Positions 35,924-46,954 of a DNA stretch of 64,000 nucleotides are shown in pieces. The DNA lies in NCBI RefSeq assembly GCF_001908375.1, contig NZ_CP017241.1:809001-873000 (forward strand), in the 5' to 3' direction. The position numbers were made by a program, and so were the translations under genes. Position 1 is the first letter of the stretch. Each line of letters begins with the position of its first letter. Source of the DNA: Rhizobium etli 8C-3 (GTDB lineage Bacteria; Pseudomonadota; Alphaproteobacteria; Rhizobiales; Rhizobiaceae). The notes beneath the pieces were generated by a model. That model had not been told where the DNA came from. It was given only the letters and a program-made list of their open reading frames with translations, and made no database searches.

Positions 35924-36013
35924 TTCTGGGCATCAGCTCGCCATTGATGCCAAAACGGGATCCGGCACGACTTGAAAATCAAGGAATCAAGGGATTTTAG
36001 GGAGAATTGGCTG
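35924..36013 (+). repeat. direct repeat A, right copy, abutting tRNA-Gln
   Basis: This is the ungapped partner of 4826-4915. Its last bases are the encoded CCA, the discriminator and the end of the acceptor stem of the minus-strand tRNA-Gln gene. The repeat is therefore the tRNA's 3' terminus plus its 3' flank. Confidence 0.85.
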
Positions 36014-36081
36014 GGGAACCTGGATTCGAACCAAGATCGACGGAGTCAGAGTCCGCTGTTCTACCATTGAACTATTCCCCA
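36008..36081 (-). tRNA. tRNA-Gln (anticodon CUG)
   Basis: Seventy-four bases including an encoded CCA fold as a cloverleaf. The acceptor pairs TGGGGAA/TTCCCCA, the D-arm is GTTC...GAAC, and the anticodon stem is GCGGA/TCCGT with loop CTCTGAC. The T-arm is CTTGG-TTCGAAT-CCAGG. Anticodon CTG reads the Gln codon CAG. Confidence 0.96.
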
Positions 36082-36295
36082 GCAGAGTGCGGCCGGCATG
36101 GCGGCTCCGCTGGTGTGCGGCGCTTATAAACAAAAGCCGGAAGAATGCAAATACCTGTTTGGAAAAATTTCCGAACCCAATCGGGTGGGGCCGAGCAGGT
36201 CCCGGATTTGAATCCAAAAAGAATTTGGCGATTTTGCTTCGCGCTGGTATTCTCGCGGCAACGCAAAAACTAACGAGCGCCTGCTGCATACCGTC

Positions 36296-37894
36296 ATGGA
36301 CTTGCGCGGCGCGTGGAAAACAAACGTGGAAGACCCCGAAGGCGGCGCAAGGCCGCAATTTGACGGGGCGTCAGCGGCAGCGCGCAGGGATGGCAAAAAA
36401 TCCCGGCGCCGGAAAGGCAAACGGGGCGGTCAGTCCCGCAATGCGCCTCATGCCGCTTCGCAGGCCTCCTCCGAGACATCCGGAGAGGCAGCGCGCCCGA
36501 TGGAAGCTGCAGCCGGGAACCCGGCTCGCAAGCGCAAACGCCGGCGCCGCGGTAACAGCGGCCAGCGGCATGATGGCCCAGCGGTCCAGCATCATGAGAA
36601 GCCGGCTTTGGCCGCGCAAGCGGATGGCGGAGCTTCATCCAGCCGCCGCAACCGGCGCAAGCACCGTGGAAAACGCGGCCTGCAGGGTCGTCCGCTGGCG
36701 CCTGGCAAATCCATCGGCCAGCCGGGCATCGCTGCCCAGCCTGCCGCCATTGCCAGCGATCCCGTCATTGCGAGAGCCCCGACGATAGCAAAGGCCAATG
36801 GACATTCCGAGCCTCGAAACGATGGCCTCAATCGGGGCGGCCGGCCGCCTGAACGCGAGCGCCGCGATCACGCCGAGCATCCCTGGCCGGACGAACTTTA
36901 TGCTGCGCTCGACCTTGGAACCAACAATTGCCGTCTGCTGATTGCCCAACCCACCCGACCGGGACAGTTCCGCGTCGTCGACGCCTTTTCGCGCATTGTG
37001 CGCCTCGGCGAGGGGCTGGGCGCAAGCGGCCGCCTTTCCAACGAGGCAATGGACCGCGCTGTCGATGCGCTGCGCGTATGCGCCGGGAAGCTGAAAAGCC
37101 GCGAAATCCGCCGCATGCGGCTGATCGCCACTGAAGCCTGCCGCCAGGCCGCAAACGGGGCCATTTTCCTTGATCGCGTCGTTGCCGAAACAGGCCTTGA
37201 ACTCGAGATCATCGACCGCGAAACGGAGGCCCGCCTTGCCGTATCCGGCTGCTCGTCACTGGTCGGACGCGAAACGCGTTCCGTCGTGCTTTTCGATATC
37301 GGCGGCGGCTCCTCGGAAATAGCAGTCATCCGCATCGGCGAGAACCGGTTCAGCCGCCTTGCCAATCACATCACTCACTGGACCTCGCTGCCGGTCGGTG
37401 TCGTCACCCTTTCCGAGCGCCACGGTGGCCAGCATGTAACACCGGAAAGCTTCGAGACCATGGTATCGGAGGTGGGGGGCATGCTTGCCCGGTTCGACTG
37501 CCCGGAAATCGAGGTCGCACATTCTGGCGATTTTCACCTGATCGGCACGTCCGGCACGGTGACGACGCTGGCAGGCGTCCACCTCGACCTGCCGCGCTAC
37601 GACCGCCGCAAGGTGGATGGCATCTGGCTTTCGGATGACGAGGTTTCGGCCATGCAGGCGAAGCTTCTCTCGTGGGATTTCGAGAGCCGCGCCGCCAATC
37701 CCTGCATCGGGCCGGACCGCGCTGACCTGGTACTTGCCGGCTGTGCCATTCTGGAGGCAATCCGCCGCCGCTGGCCGAGCCCGCGCATGCGCGTCGCCGA
37801 CCGCGGGTTGAGAGAGGGCCTCCTGACCGACATGATGGCGGACGACGGCGTCTGGCGGCGCCATCGAAACCGCCGCGGCCAGCGCGCAAGGTAG
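36296..37894 (+). CDS. ppx: Ppx/GppA exopolyphosphatase with long basic N-terminal extension
   Basis: This 532-residue protein has a Ppx/GppA phosphatase domain from about residue 198 onward ([68 protein letters not shown]). It hydrolyses polyphosphate and/or pppGpp. The first ~195 residues are rich in Arg, Lys, Gly and Ala ([23 protein letters not shown]) and look disordered; they may bind RNA, DNA or polyphosphate. It is followed 7 bases later by rlmE, so the two are probably co-transcribed. Confidence 0.93.
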   Translation: MDLRGAWKTNVEDPEGGARPQFDGASAAARRDGKKSRRRKGKRGGQSRNAPHAASQASSETSGEAARPMEAAAGNPARKRKRRRRGNSGQRHDGPAVQHHEKPALAAQADGGASSSRRNRRKHRGKRGLQGRPLAPGKSIGQPGIAAQPAAIASDPVIARAPTIAKANGHSEPRNDGLNRGGRPPERERRDHAEHPWPDELYAALDLGTNNCRLLIAQPTRPGQFRVVDAFSRIVRLGEGLGASGRLSNEAMDRAVDALRVCAGKLKSREIRRMRLIATEACRQAANGAIFLDRVVAETGLELEIIDRETEARLAVSGCSSLVGRETRSVVLFDIGGGSSEIAVIRIGENRFSRLANHITHWTSLPVGVVTLSERHGGQHVTPESFETMVSEVGGMLARFDCPEIEVAHSGDFHLIGTSGTVTTLAGVHLDLPRYDRRKVDGIWLSDDEVSAMQAKLLSWDFESRAANPCIGPDRADLVLAGCAILEAIRRRWPSPRMRVADRGLREGLLTDMMADDGVWRRHRNRRGQRAR

Positions 37895-37901
37895 GGAAAG
37901 A

Positions 37902-38621
37902 ATGACCAAGGCACCGATCGCGGGCAACCGCACCGGCCGCAAGCTCGGCCAGCGCGTCAAGAAGAAGAAGCTCAAGGCCTCCTCGCGGCAATGGCTACAG
38001 CGCCATATCAACGACCCCTACGTGCAGCGCGCGCAGCTCGAGGGCTACCGGGCGCGGGCCGCCTTCAAGCTGCTGGAGATCGATGAGAAGCACAATATCC
38101 TGAAAGGCGCGCGCCGCATCATCGACCTTGGCGCCGCACCGGGCAGTTGGTCGCAGATCGCCGCCAAGGTGACGGGCTCGACCGACGAGGATATCCGCGT
38201 CGCGGCCATCGACTTTCTCGAAATGGCGCCACTTCCCGGCGTGAAGATCCTGCAGCTCGACTTTCTCGATCCCGACGCGCCGACGAAACTGATGGAAGCT
38301 GTCGGCGGTACGCCGGATTTGGTGATTTCGGACATGGCGGCCCCCACGACCGGTCACCACCGCACGGACCATCTGCGAACGATGCATCTTTGCGAAGTTG
38401 CCGCGCATTTTGCCGTCGACGTTCTGGGCGAAGGCGGCCATTTCCTCGCCAAGACCTTTCAGGGGGGAACGGAGCGCGAATTGCTCAACATGCTGAAGCA
38501 GCATTTCCGTCAGGTAGTGCACGTAAAGCCGGCTTCCTCGCGTGCCGAATCGGTTGAGATGTTCCTGCTGGCGAAGGGCTTCAAGGGCCGGAAGCCAGTC
38601 ACGGACGCTGCGAAAGCTTGA
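37902..38621 (+). CDS. rlmE: 23S rRNA 2'-O-ribose methyltransferase (FtsJ/RrmJ)
   Basis: This 239-residue enzyme methylates the ribose of U2552 in 23S rRNA. The K-D-K-E set is visible: Lys in [10 protein letters not shown], Asp in [17 protein letters not shown], Lys in FLAKTFQGG, and Glu in [16 protein letters not shown] motif I is [14 protein letters not shown] basic N-terminal stretch ([19 protein letters not shown]) is typical of alphaproteobacterial members. It shares a transcript with ppx. Confidence 0.97.
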   Translation: MTKAPIAGNRTGRKLGQRVKKKKLKASSRQWLQRHINDPYVQRAQLEGYRARAAFKLLEIDEKHNILKGARRIIDLGAAPGSWSQIAAKVTGSTDEDIRVAAIDFLEMAPLPGVKILQLDFLDPDAPTKLMEAVGGTPDLVISDMAAPTTGHHRTDHLRTMHLCEVAAHFAVDVLGEGGHFLAKTFQGGTERELLNMLKQHFRQVVHVKPASSRAESVEMFLLAKGFKGRKPVTDAAKA

Positions 38622-38679
38622 TCTTTGGCATCGTCTGTGGCGATGATGGCGGCTTGCAGGATTGGAATGCCACTATCTG

Positions 38680-39063
38680 ATGCTACTTTACGTCACTCTC
38701 GGAACCAATGACATCGAGCGCGCCCGGCGCTTCTATGACGCCGTTCTGCCCGCGCTGGGTTACAAGCTTCAGCGTCTTTCTGACGAGGAGATCGGCTATT
38801 CCGCCGATGGCGACACGCGCTCACGCCTCTGGATCGTCACGCCGTTCAACCGCCGCCGTGCCACCGCCGGCAACGGCTCGATGATCGCGCTCAGCGCCGA
38901 AACGCGCGCCGATGTCGATGCGTTCTATGCGGCGGCACTCGCTGCGGGCGGTACTGATGACGGCAAGCCCGGCTTGCGCGCCTATCATGCAAATTTCTAC
39001 GCCGCCTATATCCGCGATCCCGACGGCAACAAGCTTGCTGCCGTTTGCGAAAAGCCGGAATAG
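38680..39063 (+). CDS. VOC-superfamily (glyoxalase/bleomycin-resistance-like) protein
   Basis: This is a single 127-residue VOC domain: LYVTLGTNDIERARRFYDAV at the N-terminus and AYHANFYAAYIRDPDGNKLAAVC at the C-terminus. It probably forms a metal-binding dimer; the substrate is unknown. The ATG at 38680 is chosen over an in-frame TTG at 38662 because homologous domains begin at this point. It converges on the efflux gene 6 bases downstream. Confidence 0.88.
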   Translation: MLLYVTLGTNDIERARRFYDAVLPALGYKLQRLSDEEIGYSADGDTRSRLWIVTPFNRRRATAGNGSMIALSAETRADVDAFYAAALAAGGTDDGKPGLRAYHANFYAAYIRDPDGNKLAAVCEKPE

Positions 39064-39069
39064 AAGGGC

Positions 39070-40491
39070 TTACTTCACCGCTTGTTGCTCGGTCTCTATG
39101 GCTGGGCCGATCCGCTTGACGCGATGGCCAGAAACCAGCGCCCCTGCATTTCTGTCCATGCGAATGAAGGGGATCGTCGCCACGACCGTCAGTCCTGCGA
39201 TGACGTAGAAGGCTAGCTGGAAGTCGGCGACCTGCAGTGCCTCGCCGCGAAAATAGATGGATGTCTCAAGGATTGCTCCCGCCACTGCAACGCCGAGCGC
39301 GAGGCTGATCTGCTGCATTACCGAGCTCATCGATGTGGCCTGGCTTGCTTCTCGATCCTCAATATCGGCAAAGGCCAGTGCGTTCACGCCGGTGAACATG
39401 AACGAACGCGAGAAGCCGCCGATGAGCAATACCGTAATGATGACGAGATGCGGCGTTGCGGGCGTGAAGAAGCCGGTTACGATTGTTACGATCGTTGTGA
39501 CCGAGGCTGCCGAAAGAAGCGTCGTGCGGAAGCCGGTGGCGGCGAAAACGCGCCGCGCCATGAATTTGGTAGTGATCGCGCCGATTGCTCCGGAAAAAGT
39601 GATGAGGCCAGACTGGAACGGTGTCAGACCAAAGCCGAGCTGCAGCATCAGCGGCGTCAGGAAGGGCATGGCACCGACGCAAACGCGGAACAGATTGCCG
39701 CCCGTCGTCGCAGCACGGAAAGTCGGGTTGCGGAAGAGGTTCAGGTTCAGGATCGGGGCTGGGTGGCGCTTGGCGTGACGCACGTAAAGATAGCCGCAAA
39801 GAAAGCCGGTCAAGGTGGATGTGACACCGATCGCCGGCGGCAGCGCCGGAAGGCTTACGACCGAGAGGCCGAAAACGACACCCGCTGCGGAAAGCGAAGT
39901 CAGCATGAACCCGGTGAAGTCCAGTTTCGGCGGCATGGTTGCTTCAATCTCCGGAAGAAAGATTGTTGCAAGCCAGACGCCGATGATGCCGACCGGTACG
40001 TTGATCAGGAAGATCCAGTGCCAGCTGAAATAGGTCGTGATGAAGCCGCCGAGCGGCGGACCGGCGAGCGGACCGACAAGGGCAGGGATCGTCAGCAGCG
40101 CCATGGCGGAAACCAGTTCGCTCCGCTGGGTCGTGCGCAGGAGAACGAGGCGGCCGACCGGCGTCATCATCGCGCCGCCCATGCCTTGCAGGAAGCGGGC
40201 GAAGACAAACTCGACCAGGTTGGAAGAGACCGCACAGAAGATCGAGCCGATGACGAAGACGCAGATTGCAAGCCGGAAGATGCGCTTGGCGCCGAACCTG
40301 TCTGCCATCCAGCCACTGACTGGAATGAAAACCGCAAGCGACACCATGTAGGAGGTCAGCGCCAGCTTCAGCGTAATCGGCCCGACATGCAGGTCGCTGG
40401 CGATTGCGGGCAGGGCGGTCGAAATGACGGTGGAATCCATCGGCTCCATGAAGAGCGCGACGGCGAGGATCAGCGGTACAATGCGGTTCAT
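39070..40491 (-). CDS. MFS multidrug efflux transporter, DHA2 (EmrB/QacA) type
   Basis: This protein of about 473 residues has some 14 hydrophobic helices. Its hallmarks are LFMEPMDSTVISTALPAIA in helix 1, GWMADRFGAKRIF after helix 2, GMGGAMMTPVGRLVLLR, and ALLTIPALVGPLAGPPLGGF (the antiporter motif C). The ATG at 40491 is preferred; a TTG at 40566 would add 25 residues of low similarity. No regulator is adjacent. Confidence 0.92.
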   Translation of the reverse strand: MNRIVPLILAVALFMEPMDSTVISTALPAIASDLHVGPITLKLALTSYMVSLAVFIPVSGWMADRFGAKRIFRLAICVFVIGSIFCAVSSNLVEFVFARFLQGMGGAMMTPVGRLVLLRTTQRSELVSAMALLTIPALVGPLAGPPLGGFITTYFSWHWIFLINVPVGIIGVWLATIFLPEIEATMPPKLDFTGFMLTSLSAAGVVFGLSVVSLPALPPAIGVTSTLTGFLCGYLYVRHAKRHPAPILNLNLFRNPTFRAATTGGNLFRVCVGAMPFLTPLMLQLGFGLTPFQSGLITFSGAIGAITTKFMARRVFAATGFRTTLLSAASVTTIVTIVTGFFTPATPHLVIITVLLIGGFSRSFMFTGVNALAFADIEDREASQATSMSSVMQQISLALGVAVAGAILETSIYFRGEALQVADFQLAFYVIAGLTVVATIPFIRMDRNAGALVSGHRVKRIGPAIETEQQAVK

Positions 40492-42503
<2,012 letters not shown>

Positions 42504-42505
42504 TC

Positions 42506-43066
42506 GTGACTGCGGGCAGCCGGATACCGCCTTGGATGATCGGGCTGCTTGCTATTGTCTGCCTCGCAGTATTGGCATGGACGACCTTCGGCTTCGTCCT
42601 GCCGTTTCGGCATGAAACCGGAAAAACGGTGCTTGACGCCTATTTCACCGGCTATGATCACCCCGCTGTTAGCGCCATGCAGAAGGTGCTGGGCGAAAAC
42701 GATGTCGCGCGTGCGCTGCTGCGAAGCATGTATCTTGGTCCGGAGCTCGTCCTGCCTGCGCTGATGACGATGCTTCTCTTCACGATTGTCCTGAAGCTCC
42801 AGCCGGGCGGTAGCTATTTCGGCAAACCGATGCATCCAGCTTTCATCAAGGCGATTTACGGCCTGCCGTTCATCTACGGTTTTGCCGATTATGCGGAGAA
42901 TCTCTCCAGCTTGATTGCTTTCGGTGGCGGCAGCGCTGCATCATCCGCCGCTGCGTTGTTGCCTTGGATGACAAAGCTGAAATTTGCAGCACTCGTTGTC
43001 TCGGCAATCGTCATCCTTCGTTTCGTCCTGATCCGTCTGACGCCTGGAGATATCGACGATCGATAG
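42506..43066 (+). CDS. integral membrane protein of unknown function
   Basis: This 186-residue protein has four likely membrane helices (about 11-31, 85-103, 115-135, 155-178) and no known motif. GTG at 42506 lies 2 bases after the guaB stop, so co-transcription is likely. An in-frame ATG at 42536 is an alternative. Function not recognised. Confidence 0.75.
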   Translation: MTAGSRIPPWMIGLLAIVCLAVLAWTTFGFVLPFRHETGKTVLDAYFTGYDHPAVSAMQKVLGENDVARALLRSMYLGPELVLPALMTMLLFTIVLKLQPGGSYFGKPMHPAFIKAIYGLPFIYGFADYAENLSSLIAFGGGSAASSAAALLPWMTKLKFAALVVSAIVILRFVLIRLTPGDIDDR

Positions 43067-43133
43067 GCTGGAAAGTGCCGGCATTTTCTTCTACTGCTTT
43101 GAAAAATATGAGAGAAGGAGCAGAGGAGACACT

Positions 43134-43553
43134 ATGACCGGCACCGAAATCTTCTGGCCCATTATTGCCCATGTCGCGCTGGTCTATGGCCTCTACATGC
43201 TGCTCAGCCTCCGCCGCCGGAAAGCGGTGGAAGTCGGCAATGTGAATCTTTCGGATTTTCGCGAAAACCGTAGCGAGCCGCCGGAAAGCCTCTTCGTCAA
43301 GAACAGCATCGCCAATCAGTTCGAGCTGCCGGTTCTCTTTTATGTCTGCTGCATCCTGCTCTACATCACCGAGGCCGACAATATCGCCGCCCTCGTGCTC
43401 GCCTGGATTTTCGTGGCGTTGCGGTATGCCCACGCTTTCGTGCATGTCACGAGCAACCGCATGCGTTTCCGCAGTCCGCTCTTTGCAGCTGGCTACGTGG
43501 TGCTTGGTGCCATGTGGGCGTGGCTCGCCGGCTGGGTGGCCTTCAGCGGGTAA
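43134..43553 (+). CDS. MAPEG-family membrane protein
   Basis: This 139-residue protein has four helices: FWPIIAHVALVYGLYMLLSL, the region FVKNSIANQFELPVLFYVCC, VLAWIFVALRYAHAFVH, and a final helix. ANQFELPVLFY and RYAHAFVHVTSNRMRFR are diagnostic of the MAPEG group, which includes glutathione-linked membrane enzymes. A GGAGCAGAGGAG tract precedes the ATG. No catalytic assignment is possible. Confidence 0.88.
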   Translation: MTGTEIFWPIIAHVALVYGLYMLLSLRRRKAVEVGNVNLSDFRENRSEPPESLFVKNSIANQFELPVLFYVCCILLYITEADNIAALVLAWIFVALRYAHAFVHVTSNRMRFRSPLFAAGYVVLGAMWAWLAGWVAFSG

Positions 43554-43635
43554 CGCAGTTTTGTTCCTGCGTTATCGGAGGCTGACCTATCTTCTCTCAT
43601 CGGGCTTTGGCTGAGCGAGAAATGAGGAGGTTTAC

Positions 43636-44508
43636 ATGGACAAGCCGGAAATCACGCAGGCTATGATCAACGCCTATGACGAATATACGCATCTGACGCT
43701 GGACCGGCGCAGTTTCATGGACAAGCTTACGAAGCTTGCAGGATCGGCGGGTGCTGCCGCCGTGATCGCGCCGATGCTGGCGGCAAGCAAGGCGAGCGCG
43801 GAAATAGTCCTGGCAAACGACGAGCGGCTGAAGGCGCAGGATGTCTCTTATCCCGGCGGCAGTGGCGAGATGAAGGGTTATCTGGTCGAACCGAAGGAGG
43901 CATCGGGAAAGCTCGGCAGCGTTATTGTCATTCACGAAAATCGCGGCCTTAATCCGCATATCCGCGACGTCGCCCGCCGCACAGCGCTGGAAGGCTTCGT
44001 GGCGCTGGCGCCGGATTTCCTGTCGCCGCTTGGCGGCACGCCTGAAAACGAGGATCAGGCGCGGGAAATGTTCGGCAAGCTTGAGCCTGCCGCAACCGTC
44101 GCGAATGCCGAAGCAAGTCTCAAGTACCTGAAGACGCTTCCTTCCGCCAATGGCAATGTCGGCGCTATCGGCTTTTGCTGGGGTGGCGGGGTCGTCAACA
44201 ATTTGGCGACGCAATCGCCGGAGCTGAAGGCAGGCGTTGCCTATTATGGTGCGCAGCCCAAGGCTGGCGTGGCGAACATCAAGGCGGCGCTTATGTTGCA
44301 CTATGCCGGTCTCGACGAGCGCATCAATGCCGGCATCGATGCCTACAAAAAGGAACTGGAGGCAAACGGCAAGAGCTTCCAGATCTTCGTATACGACGGC
44401 GTAAACCATGCCTTCAACAACGACACGTCCGCGGCGCGCTACGACAAGAAGGCAGCCGATCTTGCCTGGAGCCGCACCATAGAGTTCTTGAAGAAGAACC
44501 TGGCCTGA
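43636..44508 (+). CDS. dienelactone hydrolase family protein, probably exported
   Basis: This 290-residue alpha/beta hydrolase has the nucleophile Cys in GAIGFCWGGGVV. The acid is in LDERINAG and the His in VYDGVNHAFNND. IVIHENRGLNPHIRDVARR is the usual oxyanion region. The N-terminus (LDRRSFMDKLTKLAGSAGAA...KASA) looks like a twin-arginine signal set back by about 22 residues. The ATG follows a perfect AGGAGG. The substrate is unknown; a dienelactone role is only a family label. A strong terminator follows. Confidence 0.9.
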   Translation: MDKPEITQAMINAYDEYTHLTLDRRSFMDKLTKLAGSAGAAAVIAPMLAASKASAEIVLANDERLKAQDVSYPGGSGEMKGYLVEPKEASGKLGSVIVIHENRGLNPHIRDVARRTALEGFVALAPDFLSPLGGTPENEDQAREMFGKLEPAATVANAEASLKYLKTLPSANGNVGAIGFCWGGGVVNNLATQSPELKAGVAYYGAQPKAGVANIKAALMLHYAGLDERINAGIDAYKKELEANGKSFQIFVYDGVNHAFNNDTSAARYDKKAADLAWSRTIEFLKKNLA

Positions 44509-44620
44509 TCATGATGCAACGGTCGTTTCGTGCTGCTCTGGAAACAGCACGGGCGAAGGCTCGATACGGTCCGTGCACAGCCGGCCGCTGCCGAACGATT
44601 GATCCGCAGCTTTGAGTGAC

Positions 44621-44647
44621 AAAATCGGGGCTTGTCGCCCCGATTTT
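44621..44647. terminator. intrinsic terminator
   Basis: AAAATCGGGGC pairs perfectly with GCCCCGATTTT around the loop TTGTC. The flanking A and T tracts make it usable from both sides. It lies 113 bases after the dienelactone-hydrolase-like gene. Confidence 0.85.
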
Positions 44648-44777
44648 CATATGCTTCTGGCGTCTGTTAAAATGCAAGCTATTCGATTTACGGCGCATGA
44701 ATACCTGCGTGCCATATCGCTCGGATGCGCCGGTTTGAGCCATTTTCCGTCGCTCAACGATAATTCATGGGAACGAT

Positions 44778-45407
44778 ATGAGCGCGCAGGGTATGGATCG
44801 TATCGGCCTTCGCCGGAAGCCGAAGCAGGAACGCAGCATCCAGAGACTTGATTTGATCCTCACCGCTGCCGCAGAGCTGATCGCACAAAAGGGCGTCAGC
44901 GCCATGCGCATGACCGAGCTCGCCGCCGCAGCCAAGGTGCCGATCGGCTCGGTTTATCAATATTTCCCGGAGAAGGCGGCGATTGTTAAAGCGCTCTTCG
45001 ACCGGCATGCGGCTGCAGTGCAGGCGAAAACGGCCGTCATGTTTTCCAACGTCCAGTCCCTCGATGAAGCATTGGACCTGATCTCGGTGATGATCGACTG
45101 GTACTATAACGAGTACCGCAACGACGCCACTTATCTCGGCGTCTGGATGGGAACGGAGACCGACCAGGATCTCCTGCAGCTCAACATCCAGCACAGCAAT
45201 AGCGTAGCCGAAATTTTCCTCGAGGCAATAAAGCGGATCGCTCCGGAGATGCCGGAAGTCGATATGCAAGCGCGCACTTACCTTTTCAGCCACCTGATCG
45301 GCGCCTCGATCCGCCTTGCGGTCAAGAGCGACGAAAAGCTGGCAAAAAGGATGCTGGACGAATGGAAGCACGTCATCCGCGCTTCGCTTTTCGCCGAGGC
45401 GGCCTGA
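44778..45407 (+). CDS. TetR-family transcriptional regulator
   Basis: This 209-residue protein has an N-terminal TetR helix-turn-helix (RLDLILTAAAELIAQKGVSA, MTELAAAAKVPIGSVYQYFP). The ligand domain is helical and not assignable to an effector. It converges with the LysR gene 3 bases downstream. No obvious target is adjacent. Confidence 0.92.
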   Translation: MSAQGMDRIGLRRKPKQERSIQRLDLILTAAAELIAQKGVSAMRMTELAAAAKVPIGSVYQYFPEKAAIVKALFDRHAAAVQAKTAVMFSNVQSLDEALDLISVMIDWYYNEYRNDATYLGVWMGTETDQDLLQLNIQHSNSVAEIFLEAIKRIAPEMPEVDMQARTYLFSHLIGASIRLAVKSDEKLAKRMLDEWKHVIRASLFAEAA

Positions 45408-45410
45408 ATC

Positions 45411-46367
45411 CTACCAGCTCGGTACCATGTTGGCGGCCTTCAGGCGCGGATACTGCCGCGCATAGGCCGTTTTCACATCCGGTTCCAGATTGTCGTCGAC
45501 TACCGCAGGCGTGATGTTGTCGAGGCAGGCGGTGATATGCGCCGTGATCGCATTCATCAGCGAGATTGAAACCCCCGGGCGCTTCATGATGCCGATCTGC
45601 ACCGGCGGCAGGGCAGGAAAGCCGTCAGCCTGGCTCAGAACCTTCATGCCCGTCCGCAATGCCGATTCAGGCATCACTGAAACCGCCATGCCGGCGAGCA
45701 CGGCAGCGGCAACCACCGTGCATGACCAGCTTGTGAAGAGGATCTGATGCTCGCGACCCACGGCATCGAGCGCCGAACAGGCAAGTTGCCGCCACTGGCA
45801 ATCGCGGCGTCCGACAGCAAGCGGCACAGGAGCGTCGTCACGGATAGGGTGGTTGGCGGAGCCGACCCAGCAGAGCGGTTCGGTCCTGACGACGTCGGAC
45901 ATGCGTTCCCGCGGATTATGTGTCACCAGCGCGATGTCGAGTTCGCCTTTGTGCATACGCTCTGCCAGATCCACCGAAGGTTCGCACACGATGTATAGCT
46001 CCACATTCGGATGGGTCTTGGCGAAACGACCGATGATCTCCGGCATGTAGCGGTCGGCGTAGTCGTCCGGCGTGCCGATGCGCAGCATGCCTTCGAGACG
46101 GTTGTCGTCGAAAGCGGCGATTGCCTCGTTATTGAGGCGGATGATGCGGCGAGCGTAATTCAGAAGTTTTTCGCCCTCGACCGTCAAGCGGTTGCCGCGG
46201 CCGTCCTTGATGAAGAGCTGCTTGCCGATCCGCTCCTCGAGGCGACGCATCTGCATCGAGACAGCCGATTGCGTCTTGTAGACGCGATCGGCCGCCTTGG
46301 TGAAGCTGCCGGAATCTATGATGGCGATGAAAGTCTGCAACTGGTCGATATCAAGAGGCGCGGACAT
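45411..46367 (-). CDS. LysR-family transcriptional regulator
   Basis: This 318-residue protein has a winged helix at 1-65 (FIAIIDSGSFTKAADRVYKT, QSAVSMQMRRLEERIGKQLF) and a periplasmic-binding-like effector domain. It is divergent from the small DUF1127 gene with about 198 bases between, so it may regulate that gene or itself. Confidence 0.93.
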   Translation of the reverse strand: MSAPLDIDQLQTFIAIIDSGSFTKAADRVYKTQSAVSMQMRRLEERIGKQLFIKDGRGNRLTVEGEKLLNYARRIIRLNNEAIAAFDDNRLEGMLRIGTPDDYADRYMPEIIGRFAKTHPNVELYIVCEPSVDLAERMHKGELDIALVTHNPRERMSDVVRTEPLCWVGSANHPIRDDAPVPLAVGRRDCQWRQLACSALDAVGREHQILFTSWSCTVVAAAVLAGMAVSVMPESALRTGMKVLSQADGFPALPPVQIGIMKRPGVSISLMNAITAHITACLDNITPAVVDDNLEPDVKTAYARQYPRLKAANMVPSW

Positions 46368-46565
46368 GGGATCACCTATAACGATTGCTGATAATAACCA
46401 TTAGAAACATTCGTTGGACTGATCAATAGGTCTTTGGCATCTTCGGGATGCAAATCAAGCAAAGTGACGGACAGACACCTGCTGTCCTGCCTAGGTTTCA
46501 GCCCTCCCTCCCGCTCGACCTCGCGGGAGGGGTGGGCTGTTGCGCCCGAAAGAAAGGAGAGTTCA

Positions 46566-46865
46566 ATGCGCATGATTGACCAGACTGTAGAACTCGACTG
46601 TGCCAAGCAGGCCGCGACGTTTTCCCAGCGTCTCGGAGGAACCCTCGCGCCGCTGACGGCTCTCTTTCGCGCATTCCGCAATCGCAGAGCGATCAATGGC
46701 CTGAATGACCTCGACGACAATCAGTTGCGGGATATCGGCCTGACGCGGGCCGATGTAACCGCCGCCCTGTTGACGTCGACCTTCTTCGAGGATCCGTCGG
46801 CACATCTGACGAACTCGGCGCGCCGTCGCTGGCGCCTTGCGATATTCCGCTCCTGCGTCGATTAG
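46566..46865 (+). CDS. DUF1127 (YjiS-like) small protein
   Basis: This 99-residue protein ends in the DUF1127 motif (RNRRAINGLNDLDDNQLRDI, GLTRADV). Such proteins in alphaproteobacteria act in small-RNA-linked or phosphate/carbon responses; this one is longer than the 45-50-residue minimal forms. The ATG at 46566 has AAGGAGA 6 bases upstream. It is followed by a clear terminator and so is monocistronic. Confidence 0.9.
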   Translation: MRMIDQTVELDCAKQAATFSQRLGGTLAPLTALFRAFRNRRAINGLNDLDDNQLRDIGLTRADVTAALLTSTFFEDPSAHLTNSARRRWRLAIFRSCVD

Positions 46866-46913
46866 GAGCGGCCAGTTTCCCCGCAGGGTGATAGCCAATA
46901 GCCCTGCCGCTTG

Positions 46914-46954
46914 ACCCGGTGACCGGCTTTCCCAAGCCGTCTCCGGGTTTTTTT
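46914..46954 (+). terminator. intrinsic terminator of the DUF1127 gene
   Basis: ACCCGG pairs with CCGGGT, enclosing an inner GGCTT-TCCC-AAGCC hairpin, and ends in seven T residues (46948-46954). Confidence 0.85.

Noticed and set aside
44511..44615. 34-codon frame following the dienelactone-hydrolase-like gene
   Set aside because: Too short to judge, with no independent ribosome site; it may be part of the 3' untranslated region before the terminator.
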